Source: Schistocephalus solidus (Eukaryota; Platyhelminthes; Cestoda; Diphyllobothriidea; Diphyllobothriidae). Taken from it: a DNA stretch of 64,000 nt. Below are positions 10,963-24,000 of this stretch, piece after piece. The translations under genes were made by a program, and so were the position numbers. The DNA lies in contig WEDG01004650.1 of NCBI GenBank assembly GCA_017591395.1, positions 1-64,000 on the forward strand. The letters run 5' to 3'. Below the pieces are notes generated by a model that saw only the letters and a list, made by a program, of their open reading frames with translations, was not told the DNA's origin and did not search any database. Positions within the stretch are counted from its first letter, which is position 1. Each line of letters begins with the position of its first letter.

Positions 10963-10968
10963 AATAAA
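10963..10968 (+). promoter_or_regulatory. Candidate polyadenylation signal for GTF2A2
   Basis: The first AATAAA I see downstream of the stop codon, about 275 bp after it. No cleavage site can be defined from sequence alone. Confidence 0.3.
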
Positions 10969-12814
10969 CTTTGTAAATAACAATGACTTGGTTCTGTTTG
11001 TGTATAAACCAAGTTGCGCACGTCTGCGACTGCGCCGTTTTCAATTTGAATGTTTGCCGGACTAAATGTCTGATCTTCGCTCGGGAGTGTGCTATCGTTC
11101 GCCTGTAGTGGGGATTAATCATTGATACTTCCACGGATCTGAGTCATCAGAATTTCCAGACAAACTGACCTTGAGTCAACGTATCCGTAACAAGCGCAGC
11201 GCCTACTAAGGGGGATTATCAAAGTACCCGTAAGATAACTGGGCGCTGCCTACGAAGGGAGGCAACTAGAGTTTTGATCAGTTCCTAAATAGCTATATGA
11301 GCATCTTAACATGCACACAATATGTTGCACATTAAGGTCTTTTCTGTTGCTATCTTGATCTTGACGTCACTCTGTTTGATTTTTTCACGAAAGTGTCTAT
11401 GTAACCCAGGAACTAGTTTAAAGTCAGAGCGGGACAAATTCTGAGAGAAAGGGCGCACGCAAATTCGCTAATACTCGGCCTCATGGCGCCCCTTTCGACG
11501 TGAGCTGGGACACTTATGAAGAACAGGAGACAGACAGCAGTCTACTCTGTAGCCTCGATGACTCACTCTTATGCACAAATATATGTAGATAATCCTTGTA
11601 CGGGTCAAGACGTGGACGTGCGGACACGGGGCTCGGCCTTGGTTTCGGAGATTTAGTGTTTCCATTATCGTGATCGGCTTCCAGGTTTAGGGGCACGTTC
11701 GTAAACGCTATTTTCCCCACTAATGTCAAGTAATGCTTGCGCAGCCGTTGCTGATGATCCTCTTAACAGCCCCTACAACTTCCTCACTAGTCTTCCATGC
11801 CTGTCACCATTGAATCCTACGGTTACCCTGCCCGCAAAGCATGCGGGGACTGCACGCTGATCGCGCCCTGATTGAAGGATTTCTGCCATGTTATGGGCAA
11901 ACGTTGGAGGCCGTAGGGATCGGGAGCACGGAAAGGAGCTTTAGATCGTGAGTTAAACAGTAGAGTAGGCCCGTGTGGCAAGTTTGTTTCCTGGCGGATT
12001 TAGTCGAAAATGGGTTTGGAAAGTCTTCGATCAGTGGTTTGCCAGAGGATCTTGAGACGTGTTTACCTGCTCCTGTGAGATAGGCTGCATTTGTTTTACA
12101 GGGCCTATGGTCATCCAGAAGGAAACCTGTGAGGACTTTAAACCATGAGCGAAACGAAGATGCTCAACAGCGTAATCTTCGCTCCTTAACACATCCGGCT
12201 CGACTTGGATACAAATTTCTACTTTCACGTATTCTATGAAATGTTGTCACCCAAAAAGTGTGTATAAACATCACTTGCTATTTGCAGTGGAGGCGATGGT
12301 AACGCCCTTCTGCGCATAGAAGGCTTTCGTGTAGGTCCTTCCACTGAAATATATTTAATATACTGCAAGCGGCCACACCATTATCGATAGGACAGGTGAG
12401 CAACATGACGGCCACAAATGACAGCGCATTTTTTCCAATGCCTAAACAATGAGGCCGCAGCATATGCGGTAACTAACCAACGAGCTCATAAAATCGAAAG
12501 ATGTGCTGACCACTGTGAATTTTAGCGTCTTCTTCACTCATCAGCACACTGGAGACATGCCGCTACGCAACATGGATGGAAAAGATCTGTTGGAAAATTC
12601 TGAGGTTTGGGGGCCCTGGACCAAGCACTAGGTGAATCTTTCACCATCCACCCCATAGGAGACACAGCGCAATGGATATCCACCAAAAGCTCCGATTACG
12701 TGCCCGAGTTCGGCCGACGCCTATGGGTAAGGTGGCCTTCACCATTCCGATTCGTGGACGTCTGATTTGGAAGGCATTTCAAACTGGCGCTGATATTTGA
12801 TCAACTGTAATCAT
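10969..12814. other. Intergenic, no gene recognised
   Basis: Open frames up to about 70 codons occur on the minus strand, but none has domain features or consistent splice sites. Parts are GC-richer (11470-11960) and may be worn repeats that I cannot name. Confidence 0.4.
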
Positions 12815-12965
12815 GCACACGACAGTTCGACCTTGCGTATCCAATGAGGTTCTCGTGTGCTCCCCAGGATGGTGGTGCGCGGACGGTTACTTGGGCGTGG
12901 ATTAATTTTAGGTGATAGTAGACTTGCGCTACATCTACTACCTCAGATGAGCCTTAAGAGGTGAC
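12815..12965 (+). repeat. SINE-like repeat copy 1 (5' part only)
   Basis: Contains the family's opening 'cagttcgacc..cgtatcc', then 'aggatggtggtgcgcggacg', 'ttgggcgtggattaatttta' and 'tagtagacttgcgctacatc'. These blocks recur in order at 15554, 30770, 36300 and 38765. This copy ends before the GC-rich middle. Confidence 0.75.
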
Positions 12966-15553
12966 CATTAGTAAAGCAGAGCATGCGCCGACCAATTCCA
13001 TTGTCACGGCTCTCCACTGGCGTCCGATTCTGGATAATGGGGTACTAGTAGTTCATAAAGATGCATGAACAAGTACAAACTACGTCACGCGGTTCACCGC
13101 CAAAAGCAGAAAGAAAGCCGGCAAACCTGTCATGGTCACCTGGCTTCCACCCTCCTCAATATCTTTTAACAAAATCTTTGCCGTCTGGATCCTCAGCCGT
13201 AACAGTGCCGCTTCGAATTCTGGGAACACCCTTGAACAGTGGGGCTGTTCAGGATTCTGTGCCAGTTTGCATTAAAATGTCAAAAATTGGAAATGGTCTG
13301 TATATAACCGCGAACCATAGCAGACTGGAAAGGAAATGAGATTTGGGTTTCTGGAGGGATTCTCTCAAATGGCCGAGCAAACTCACGACTGCACAATGGC
13401 CAGAAAAAGGGCAAACGACCGAATTCAGAAGCCATAACAGAGACAGCTGTACTGAAGCTGGGCTGCCTCCTTTTACCTGTGCCTTTCAGCCTCATTTTAT
13501 AAACTACTGATGAACTCCCCGACAGTTTGTCGGCCTAAAATAATGAATCGAGGAGCAGTTATCCAACGCCAATCGTATGCGGGCTGTCAAAAAAGGTTCA
13601 AGGCCAGAATACATGACCCTTCACATCATAAACGACCAGGGACTGAACAACACGTATGGGACGGATAGACAGATAAATCTCGATCTTTTATGCATCTAAC
13701 TTCACAATCTTCAGACTGACCATAAAAGCACAGAAATCTTTTGTCGTGAATCGGTCGGTAATTGTCAAAGATAGTCGCGCTCTGTAGCTGGGAGGCATTA
13801 TAACAGTGGTAGTGAAAACTTCGTACGAAATTTTAGTCACAACCTACAACCAACTGAGCCTCAGGGAGGCCGCAATATTCAGCCCCCATTAGTATCGACG
13901 AACTGTCCAACACGCATCTGCGAAAGAAATTGGTTATCGCACTGATGAAGTTCCTCCTGTAATCTAAAATCTGAACAATTGTAAAAACAGGCGAAGGGAC
14001 TGAATCATTAGTACCCTTGTCTTCAAAAGCTACAACAAATAAGGTCACAAGGAATGATCCTGGGCTTTCAGACTCTGTAACTAACTGGTGTGCCTAGTGT
14101 TCATGCTACACTGAGATAGCGTCGCGAACATAGCTCGTGGGTGCCTGCATGAACTACTTCTTTATGATGGCACATCTACGAGTAGCTGTAGGCAATTTAG
14201 ATAAGTGACCGGATAATAGCACCGTAAAGACATTATTAAGATGCTTGAAATAAAATGAGATGTGCATACTCGACTTACACCGTAATGTTCAGTAAACACT
14301 GAAGAAGTCAGTTCTTATGGCGATTGGCTACAGAATTTTAAAGCAGAACCATATGAAAGTATGTGCGTATTGATATTTTGGAGAGGTTAAAGGTCGAGGC
14401 ATCAATTATCCTCTTAATGCACGATAAACCTTCATATTTAATCAAGGTTTATCGGCAAACATTTGGAATGCATTCGCTTCGATAAAATAAACCCGATTAA
14501 AATGTTTATGGCTTTGTACTGCGTCTTAGCACGGATGGAAAGTGGAACACGAACCACTTACTTTTAAGGCTGCTTTGGAAGTTCTTTCCATATACTATGC
14601 AATCGAGCACTAGTTTAAACATAAAATGGTGTCGGCCGTCGATATTCCCATTAACAGTCAGTTCTGTGGGTGGACCGCCTCTTCGGGTAGTAAAGATGCT
14701 CGTGGCTTCCATGCACGTTCTCATGGTTTGGAAATGATCTTATTTTTGATTTATCCACTTTATCTGTGACAGGTTTTGGAGCACACGCAAAAACTGCCGA
14801 CAAGAAGCTAATCGGTACGACTTGAGAACCAATCCGCAAGGTTTCCTGTAGTAGGAAATTGGTGATAAGTAGAGTTTTTATGGGTAGGGAAAATGATAAC
14901 TAGTAGAAAAACGTGGAGGTGAAAGTAAGGAAAATCGTAAATAGGAAGATACTTACTTAAGTATGATAGCTTAGCGCGCAATTTGAAAAAAACGGTGTGT
15001 CTTATCAAACTGGTAAGCTAACTCAAAGCTAAAATGTCTAGCAAATCGCTACCAACTGCTAACTGATAATTTCATGAAACTGCGACCAAGCAAGAATTAT
15101 TATTATTACTTAATTAAAATAGTGAACTATCGAATTATTGAATATCTAACCAATGATTATTGAAACGATAACGCTCACCTTAAAACACCCTAAACCTACA
15201 ACTTAATATAATCATAGTTATAACCCAAAAATAACCCCACTCCACCTTTTTAATTAAGACTACCGTTTACCCTAATCCTAATAAACGAGATCCAACCCAA
15301 ACAGCACTCCCGGCAAATCCCAAATGGTCCTAGTGCCAACACTAGCAGCGTAACAGTAACGTGCAGTGAGTTGAAGGTCCACTGGCCTAATTCTGACGGC
15401 AGTATTACATGCTTACCTAAATAACATAAGTAGCCAAGTTAACAATAATATAGTTAGACCGATCTCTTACCTCGTGCCAACAATCAGAATTCGATCACAA
15501 TAAGGAAGGCTGAGTTCATCTGATTTTAGGATGCGCTTTAACTGCACCGAGAA
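12966..15553. other. Intergenic, no gene recognised
   Basis: A 92-codon plus-strand frame at 13061-13339 (rich in Pro and Ser) and several minus-strand frames near 70 codons are present. None shows a domain, splice borders or family similarity. The part around 15060-15250 is AT-rich with C-rich patches. Confidence 0.4.
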
Positions 15554-15885
15554 GCTGATCACATGAGTGGCCATTGACTGTTTGACCTTCAATTTAGGTG
15601 GGATCCACCGTGTGCGCCACACCAGGGTGGTGCAGGTGCGGTTACGTGCGCATGCACTACAGCGAATGCAGACTTTCGATGTATCTAACGCACTATAACC
15701 TCCCCGTCTGAGTTCGGTGTCATGACAACGGCGGGAACCCACACTCAAGCGTGTAGCCGCGTCTGGCTCGGAGTGCCATATAGGCCACATTAAGAGGCGT
15801 CGCAGCCCGACTAGTCGGCCATTCTAAATAAAAACACACTGGGCTGACTGCGATGTACGCACTATACCGTCAGTTGGCAAACATC
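15554..15885 (+). repeat. SINE-like repeat copy 2
   Basis: Shares with the 30770 and 38765 copies the blocks 'gatccaccgtgtgcgcca', 'agggtggtgcag', 'gagtgccatataggccacat', 'acacactgggctgact' and 'ccgtcagttggcaa'. The central part is shorter than in copy 5. No coding capacity. Confidence 0.8.
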
Positions 15886-17974
15886 AAAGTCACAGCTTCT
15901 AGCACACCGTGATAAATTGCTAATAGGGAGGAAAATGACTTAGGCGTCGACCTCACTCTTGATTCCCATTCTCAGCCACGGTTCCATCGGGTCGGTTGTC
16001 TGGTGCGGGGAATGAGCACAGTGTCCCATGCAAAAAGACGAAATTTACGAAAGATTACTAATTATTTGCGAAGCGGCACCAGCGAATGTACGAAAGCGTA
16101 GAAATAATGATCAACTAATTCAAAACTTAAAAGAAATATGAAAAGTAATATTACTTAGGAATACCAACTGGTTTAGCAAAGCGACAAATTCCGAAGAAGT
16201 GTACAGTTGCCCTAATTGTCATTACTAAATTTAAATAGAATTTTCAGGTAAAATCGTAAGCATGCCGTCTAGTGTTTATTATGAGAACTTTCATATCTGT
16301 AAATGTCTTTATTTTAATTTTTGGTATTGGATTACACGAGTTTCAGATCGTCATGGAAATGCCGGTGAATACTTCACGACTGGCCATAAATTTAGATGCT
16401 GTTCTGTGTTTATCAAAATCTGTAAAATAAAATATTTCGTAAAAGTATTTACCGAAATAGACAGTTTCTGAACATTCTTTCTAAGGCAGATAGCAGGCTT
16501 ATTGGTAGACACACCTCACAATAAAAACTAATTTCCGGGAAAAATGAACGTCCACAACCAAAGCCAGCAATTAATATGCTGAAGGTCAATTAAAACACTT
16601 TCCAAAAGAAGTAACCCCGTTAACAAGTGCTTTAAGTAGATATTTCGCTGACGAATATCTCTGTATTTTAAATTTTTCCAATGCTAAGTCAAGAAGTTTG
16701 ACAGGTTTATAACTACTCAAATTAGTGATAATTTCTCTGCTGAAAATGACAGAATTCACTTTTCTCTATATTGGAACGCTTTCGTGTAAGTTAGTTTACT
16801 TTAATCGCTCTTTATAAGATTGCTAATGCACAAGAGAGTTGTGAAATACATACGAAGCTTTTGCGAAAACTGTTAACCTTCTGTCCGTTCCGTTGCTAAA
16901 TTTAGAGGTAGCGGAAAAAAATAATATACAAAAATACCTTAAATTTAACATATATTTTGTGGGAGTCCAGCTCCACAGTAACATATACATATTTCGTTGG
17001 CAGTCCCGATGTAGTAAAAAAAACTGTCAAATAACTTTATTACTACGCTTTGTGGGGCGAAATTCAGAAATTCGAAAAATATGATTGTTAGAGTTGAATT
17101 CATTCTGTCGCCGGAAAACAGTGTAATTCCTTACAGTTGACTTTACCTGATTTCTAGATTTTGTAGTTCGAGAAGACATTTGAAACTTTTCATGCTTACA
17201 CATAGCGAGTAACTTCGCCTGCGCGTACCACATACACGACCTAGCCACCAAACTCCCAGATTTTAAACAAAAGGGAGTAAGCGGCTCAGGTCTTCCAGAG
17301 ATAAGTGTGCAAAAAGTCATCTTAGGAAGGTGCGCGGCCATAATAACCTGATAAAAAGTAGTTGGGAGTGGTTGGCTGCATAATTTATTGTTTCGCCTGA
17401 GGTACGAATGCTAATACTGGGTTAAGAACAGGTGCGACAATCGCAGGTTTATGTGGCTACGAGATGATCCTACCTACATTTTTGCTTTGTAAAGAACTAG
17501 TCGGTCCGACGTCCTAGGTAAATACAAACCCATCAGGGCCGATAAAACAAACCGGACAGAGGCAATCCTGAAGCCTTCAGCCATGGCGGTTAAGATCGAC
17601 GACCTATTTAACAATGCACGTGACATTTAATTGACAAGTGTACCGGCCCTTGAAAAGTGGATACGGTCTAGTCCATCCATCACAATCTGTGACGCAGGAA
17701 ATACAGGACAGTTCGGGTTTCAGGAAAAAGTGATCACAGCGGACGAAATTACAGTGGATTGAAATAAAACGTAGAAAACAGTTCAAGGCATTAAATAGGT
17801 TGTCAAGTCTATTAATGATTCTAAGGAATTACATTCTAAAACTTACAAAGGCAACCTACAATATTAGAAATGGCAAGGTTTGCATCCGTCAACAGAAAGA
17901 CACAGTCCAAGTCATTTAGAGTATAGAATTTTTTTCGGTAGAAGATAATGGAGAGATGGTAGTGAATGGTCGAA
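15886..17974. other. Intergenic region beyond the PGD 3' end
   Basis: AT-rich DNA. A minus-strand frame of 104 codons (17341-17027) and small plus-strand frames have no recognisable features. The nearest minus-strand AATAAA I see is at about 17039-17034, some 940 bp past the PGD stop, so the PGD 3' UTR limit is unknown. Confidence 0.4.
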
Positions 17975-18097
17975 TTAAGCTTGATAAGTGGAGGAGGTAG
18001 TAGTTCCTCCATGGCCGGTCCAGTCAGTATGGTACCATGTTCCAGGGGCAGACTCAAGTTCATACTGATGGGCGCCGAAGTAATCACGTTGTGCCTT
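17975..18097 (-). CDS. PGD: PGD last exon
   Basis: Forty codons plus stop: [20 protein letters not shown], then [20 protein letters not shown]. The Arg and His of QRDYFGAH reach into the partner subunit's active site in known structures. Acceptor TTCTTTTAG; an alternative acceptor three bases on would drop the Lys. TAA at 17977-17975. Confidence 0.95.
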   Translation of the reverse strand, partial: KAQRDYFGAHQYELESAPGTWYHTDWTGHGGTTTSSTYQA

Positions 18098-21000
18098 CTA
18101 AAAGAATTATTCAGAAAATTAAGTGAACTATCAGAAAAGGATGCTCGCATGTCGAATACTCATGGGATGCATGGAAGGAAATTAGAACAGCTATTGGCAG
18201 AGATAGTGACCAATACAAGCGAAAATGCACGTCCCAGTAAGTAATTGAGAAGAAGTAGATGCGAGTGCTGGCACAAGAGCATTATTCGCCTGACGTTTTG
18301 GATTCCAACTTTAACCCACATCAGAAACAGTATCAGATACGAGTAATGCGTAAACAGGGAAATGCAGTTTTTATAGGATGCAGTCGCTATGCTACTGCAA
18401 CTCCCTATGTACGCATTACCGGTATCTGATACTGTCTCTGTCGATGGGTTCGATTTAGAATCCGAAAATTCAGACGAATAAAGTTCTTGTCACAACGATC
18501 GCATCTACTTCTTCTCACAACATACACCTTCAGTACAGGAAAATGACAAAGCTGGTAAAAAAGACTTGACGAGGGATTGGCGTCTGGAATATACATCTAA
18601 AGTTTACAAGTTTTCGTTAAGTCTTCAAACACCTGCAAGCAAAACACTGACAAAATATTGCAGGATCAATTGATGCATATACGGATTTAACTAACGTGAA
18701 ACAAAAAATGGACTCATCTAACGCCTCAGACGCAAGGGGATGCCGTAAGCGTAAGGCACAGATGTTGCACCGGCACTTTCGCCTAAATTGTTAACTCTCG
18801 CAGTCATCGCAGAGGTTAGTACTTAGTGTAATGGTGAATGGTGACTGATGTAATAATTAATCGGTAGTTTGGCTCAACAGCAATGCATCTGGATTTTCCC
18901 GTTTCATTGCATTTGTCTTGCAGGAGTAATTGACCGATTTCAACTACCAGAGCCCGAGAGAAAAATGAAAACCGTGCCATGGTTAATCCGAAAGTCCTTT
19001 ACAGTTACATAAGGCAGAGCACGCGAAACAAGGATCCAATCCCACTATTGCGGACTGTCGAGGGCGCGGAAATCTCAGAGGAAAGGCTGAACATCTTTCT
19101 CAGTTCTTCTGGTCAATCATGACAACAGAACCTGAATTTTTCTCAACCACTTGTGAAGACGAGGTGATGTCTACTATGAAAACAGCCCACTTCACCGAAG
19201 AAATCATTCTTCAAATTGGCCGCTGTGGAGCCTCCAGCCTGAGAATCTACTTTCCAAATTGTACACCATTGCACCCAGTTTAACAGTTAGAAGGACTTGG
19301 TTGTGTGGATTTTATCGTCACTCAAACCAACACTGAACTGCACGAAGGTGGACAAGCCAGTCATGTCTGCATTGCAGCTCAGCAGGCGCGCCTTTATGGG
19401 ATTTTATAAAGACAATTTCTCCAAAATATTTGGAAGCTTCATGCGAACACACCCAGAATATCTCATACAGGCATGGAGAGCTTGGACAGTCAAGGATCGT
19501 ACCGTCTTAGAAAAGGTCCAGAGGCGGGCGTCAAAAGTGACTAAAGGCCTGCGATCGCCAACCTATGATAACAGACTATCGACCCTCAACCTATTTCCCT
19601 TATCCTACAGGCAAATACGAGGAGATCTCATACTAAACTTTCGCATTATGAATGGCCTGCACTTTTGCTTTATTTCCAATGATTTTTTCACTCTGTTTAA
19701 AACGCCCAACTTGCGAGGTCACCCTTTAAAACTACGCACAGGTAAAGCAAGGGTCGATGGATGCAAGTACTTATTAAGCACCAGTGGTCGCAGCGTGGGA
19801 CGCTCTACCCGCGGATGTTGTTCTCTCTACCATCGTGAATTCATTTAAGCGCAACCTCGACGCTTATCAAACCTTCTAGTTTAGCTGCATGTAATCATGC
19901 TACTCACAAATAATTGAGTAGTCTTTAAGTGTATTTTGCCGACTAGCCGATGGCTGCTTGTTCTTCCCATGTCACTATGGAAACGTCTTTTAAATTTTCC
20001 TTATGTATCGATGTTTTCTTAGCCACTTTGTAACCAATAGGGGAGCTCAACGGCGTTCGCCTATCCTTCCCTTAAATAAAACTGCACTGATATCAAATGA
20101 TGCCGGCGATAATCGACTCCCTACCCCCGGCCAACCCACTCAACGATGGGAGTTTGGGCAAGTGAGCACGGTACCAATTACTAGTACTGTTGAGCAAAAC
20201 TGCCGGGGAATTACCCCGTAAATAACCAAAACTAGACATAAACCTGTGAAAATTCACAAATTAGATACTGACGACCAAGCCGCTGCTGCAACCTACGCAC
20301 AGCGCCTAAAATACCTTCAAACTTTCGGCAACAATAGGCGCCGGTCCCAGAGGTTTGCTATTCTACCAAGTTGACACTGGAATTTAGCAGTAGCTGTAGC
20401 AGTGATGTAAGTTGGGCAGGAAACTGTCGTTACAGATAAAACCATTCGGCCGATCAGGTGGTCCTGGCAATGGAGGGAGGGTATCTCTAACCAGAAAGGC
20501 GTAATGGATTGATTTTACAGAAGCCCCCTTTTAGAAGAAGTTAGCTATCGACACATAAAACCACATCATCTGTAGTACGGGGCTGAGTTCAAGCAAAATC
20601 TCAGTTTAGATTTGAATTAATGGTCCTCACGTCTACCGGGATGGTTTTATTGAACCAAATATCCAGGGGCACACACCGCCCAACGCTCCAACACAATGCT
20701 GCCTATCAACAATTGCTCCTTTGAAATTGTTACGGTTGTAATAGTGACTGATCTGAGCGGACTGCAAGCTATCACGTTTTGAAGCCCTCTAACCGAAACG
20801 ATCTGTGGCAGTTTATTTGGGGACTCGCAATAGACCCTCCTCGGGCGATAGAGACCTAAGATCGAAAGTCTAATAAACACCCTTGTGTCTTGATGGATTG
20901 TGATGAATCAAGATTCAAGGCCTCCGGGTGTACATCAGCTCGTTGGCAAGTCTAACAGAGGCGCTTGAGTCATGTCTGTCTAGTGAGAACCGGTTTTAAG

Positions 21001-24000
21001 CATCGATAAGAAATACTTAAGTTTGACTCTGGTAAGGCGAGATATTTATAAATCCGAGTTTAAGAAGGTACCAGGCTGTACTGTTCTGTTGGCACGTGGT
21101 TTGCCTTCGTAAATTAAAGAAACTAAGAATATTACATAGGAGCTTCGATAAAAGCAGCCTCCCATTCGAAACAAGTACTTATTTCCCAGCTAATGAACAC
21201 CTCACGTTCTGCAAGTAGGATGTTTTTCTGAAAAAAGAAGGGTTATTGGATAGAAAATTCGTGCAACAACCACAATGACACACGAAATAGAATCCCCTAT
21301 CAGGAAAGATCTATGGAACGTTACATGTGAATATTATGTAGAAGGAATGAGAAAACGTATAGACAAAAAGAAACATGAGATGAGGTCGGTCGAGACATTC
21401 AAAAAGCATACGGTACCTGAATCAAATTGGCAGGCAAACGGGCAGAACGAATGGCGTCGTAAAATGCGAGGGCGGAACTGAATCCGGGCAGTGGAATGCC
21501 TTCTAGAACGCCTTTGCTCACGACCGTGCGCCAGGAACTCTACAAGACAGTGCGTAACTAAATTGGCAGCTTCAAGCGAGGAACCTGTAAAACATGGTCT
21601 TATATCAACGCTGAAACGCCAGATCAATGTCTGCAAAGACATAAGAAATCTTTCGCGCAAAAACCTCAAAGGGTATTTTTGCACTGCGCTATGCAGCACA
21701 ATAATTAAATTGTCTCACAACGGTATACTCAAACAAAGTAAGTACCATGTTCAAATATGATGGAAATTAACGAGTAAAGAGTAGAGCAGTTCAACTAGCC
21801 GAGGGAAATAGGATTCTTAAAAAATAAAAATGCGAGAGTGGAATGCTCCCACGGACTCAATCATAGACAAAACACTCACCTGACAGCGCTCAATAATTCC
21901 TTTGAAAAATGGATCAAGAAGGAGATTCGTTAGGTTCGGGTTCTTCGTAAACGCCGCTTTGATGTCGTCGAGGAATCGACTAAACGATCAAATAAGAGGT
22001 AAAATAAGCTGAAAGGACGCGACAGAAAAAGGCTGGTCTAAGTTGGCACTCAGAGAAAATCATAAATCTAAACACCAAATTAACTAATGAGCAGAGGGTT
22101 TGTGTTGCCTGAGGCACAACCGAGAATCGGTTCCCGCACACTGGACCTGCGCGCATACATGAACATGAAAAAAATGTAGCGTAAAATTAACAGATGAAAT
22201 GGATTAAATATGGAAATTCTAATAGCTAGCGGGCATGCGTATTCAGGCTGTTTAGCTCTATCTGCCACCACGTCCGATCCCGCCTCCGGACCCTGCCTTG
22301 CTGTCGGGTTCAGGTGGGTGTTGGAGGAGTGTGTAGATGCAGTTGAACTCAAACATCAACATAAACTAATTCACGCCGTCCCCGTCCTCGGGCTCACCCT
22401 GCTGCGGCGTATAAAATGTACGCATTTTTTCTGAAAATCTATTTTACGCAGGTAATCGACGAAAAATGACTCCTAAAAAGGATTATTTTCCAAAATTAAT
22501 TTAAAGTAGGCGCCGAAGTTTCAAATTCCGTGCAGTCCAGGTTACGACCTTGCAGTGGCTAAACCTAGCAACGAACATTTCAAAGATAGGACCAAAACCA
22601 CCCATTTTCTATCCTTTTGGTTTAGTTAAATTTTCCGGTCGAACAGGTACGAGGTCAAAGACAACAATCAGAGGTTGAAGTACGCGGAAACAAAGGAGAC
22701 ACAGTAACGTTTCTTATATACTATATAGGAAGCATTGAAAATCACATATTAAATGAGGTTAAGATATCACGGCAAAAGAGAGCATTATCAGTGGTTGCCT
22801 TACAGGTTTGTCTAGTTACTAGAGCGGAAATCGGGACCATTGGTCAGGTAAAATGAAACACGCGCAGACCATCTAACGAAAAATAGGCCAGACAAAAAAA
22901 CTGAATCTGATGGCAACAACTATTTACTTGAGCTTGCAAAGGAAAAGCTGTAAATATTTTAAGATACCACAGGTATCCGATAGGAACTCCTATATTGCAG
23001 GCGAAGGACTGATAGTTTTCTTACAGAACGTGACATTGGACATCTAGCTGAAGGGCATACCTTCGGATAATGCAGCCGCCACGCCACATGAGGGCGATAG
23101 CACCGAGGTTCAGTTCCCAGCCGAAATCCTCACGAGCTTTTTGGAGGAGCATAAACCCTTGGGCGTAAGAGACTATCTTGGAGGCGTAGAGAGCCTAGTG
23201 GGGGGGGGGCATAAAAAGCATGATTACCAGGGGCAAAATTATTATTATATGTACGGCAAGGAAAGTTACCGAAAATCAGCCTTAGGCGCTGCTATAAATA
23301 CTTTCTAATTGGATCAGTGTATCCGCGTGAACGGTTAACTAAGTAGATGGCCTTGACGCGCTTTAACCTATCACGGTGGGCGAAAAGCCGTGGCTTGGAA
23401 GGTTGTCAGCTGAAGGGAACATTCAGTCCCCCGGACTGAGAATCAACCCGCAATGGCTCCTTCTTTAGGTGACCGCTATGGCATTCCCACTCAGATGGGA
23501 TCCAAGCCGCCCACCCCCTTTTTGGTGATCCTTGTTTATGGGGAACCACAGTGCGTGGGCTTGCGCCCTCCCCCTTCTACGCTATTATTAACTCTGTCTT
23601 GACACCGGACCTAGATGGGAAGAGTAGATAGAGAGTGAGGTAGATTCATCGCAAGTCATGGTCCCTGCACCACCATGCTGTGGAATACACGGTGGAGATA
23701 GTCTAATTGAAAAGTAGATAGTGTGATTCGTTCGCCAGAAAATAACTGAACGCACCGATCTATCTCTCTGATGGGTGAACAGCCTGGATGGCATAATACG
23801 AATGATTTCGGTCTAGACTGCTCACGGGCGGTGCACAACCACAAGCTGTAGACAAAAAAGGCAGACCCGAATGGCTACACATAACTAACTTATCGTTATC
23901 AACCAGCCAGGATTGGGAGGACCCGGAGGTCTATGGCAAAAGGGAATCGTCCAGGTTTCGCTCACTGATTGAGGCAGATAACCGAACGTCACCTGCATGC

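Noticed and set aside
13061..13339. 92-codon Pro/Ser-rich frame
   Set aside because: No domain, no splice context; length is within chance for a GC-raised patch.
15467..15790. 107-codon minus-strand frame
   Set aside because: It coincides with SINE-like copy 2 and is not kept in other copies.
17027..17341. 104-codon minus-strand frame beyond PGD
   Set aside because: No recognisable motif and no acceptor or codon pattern to link it to PGD.
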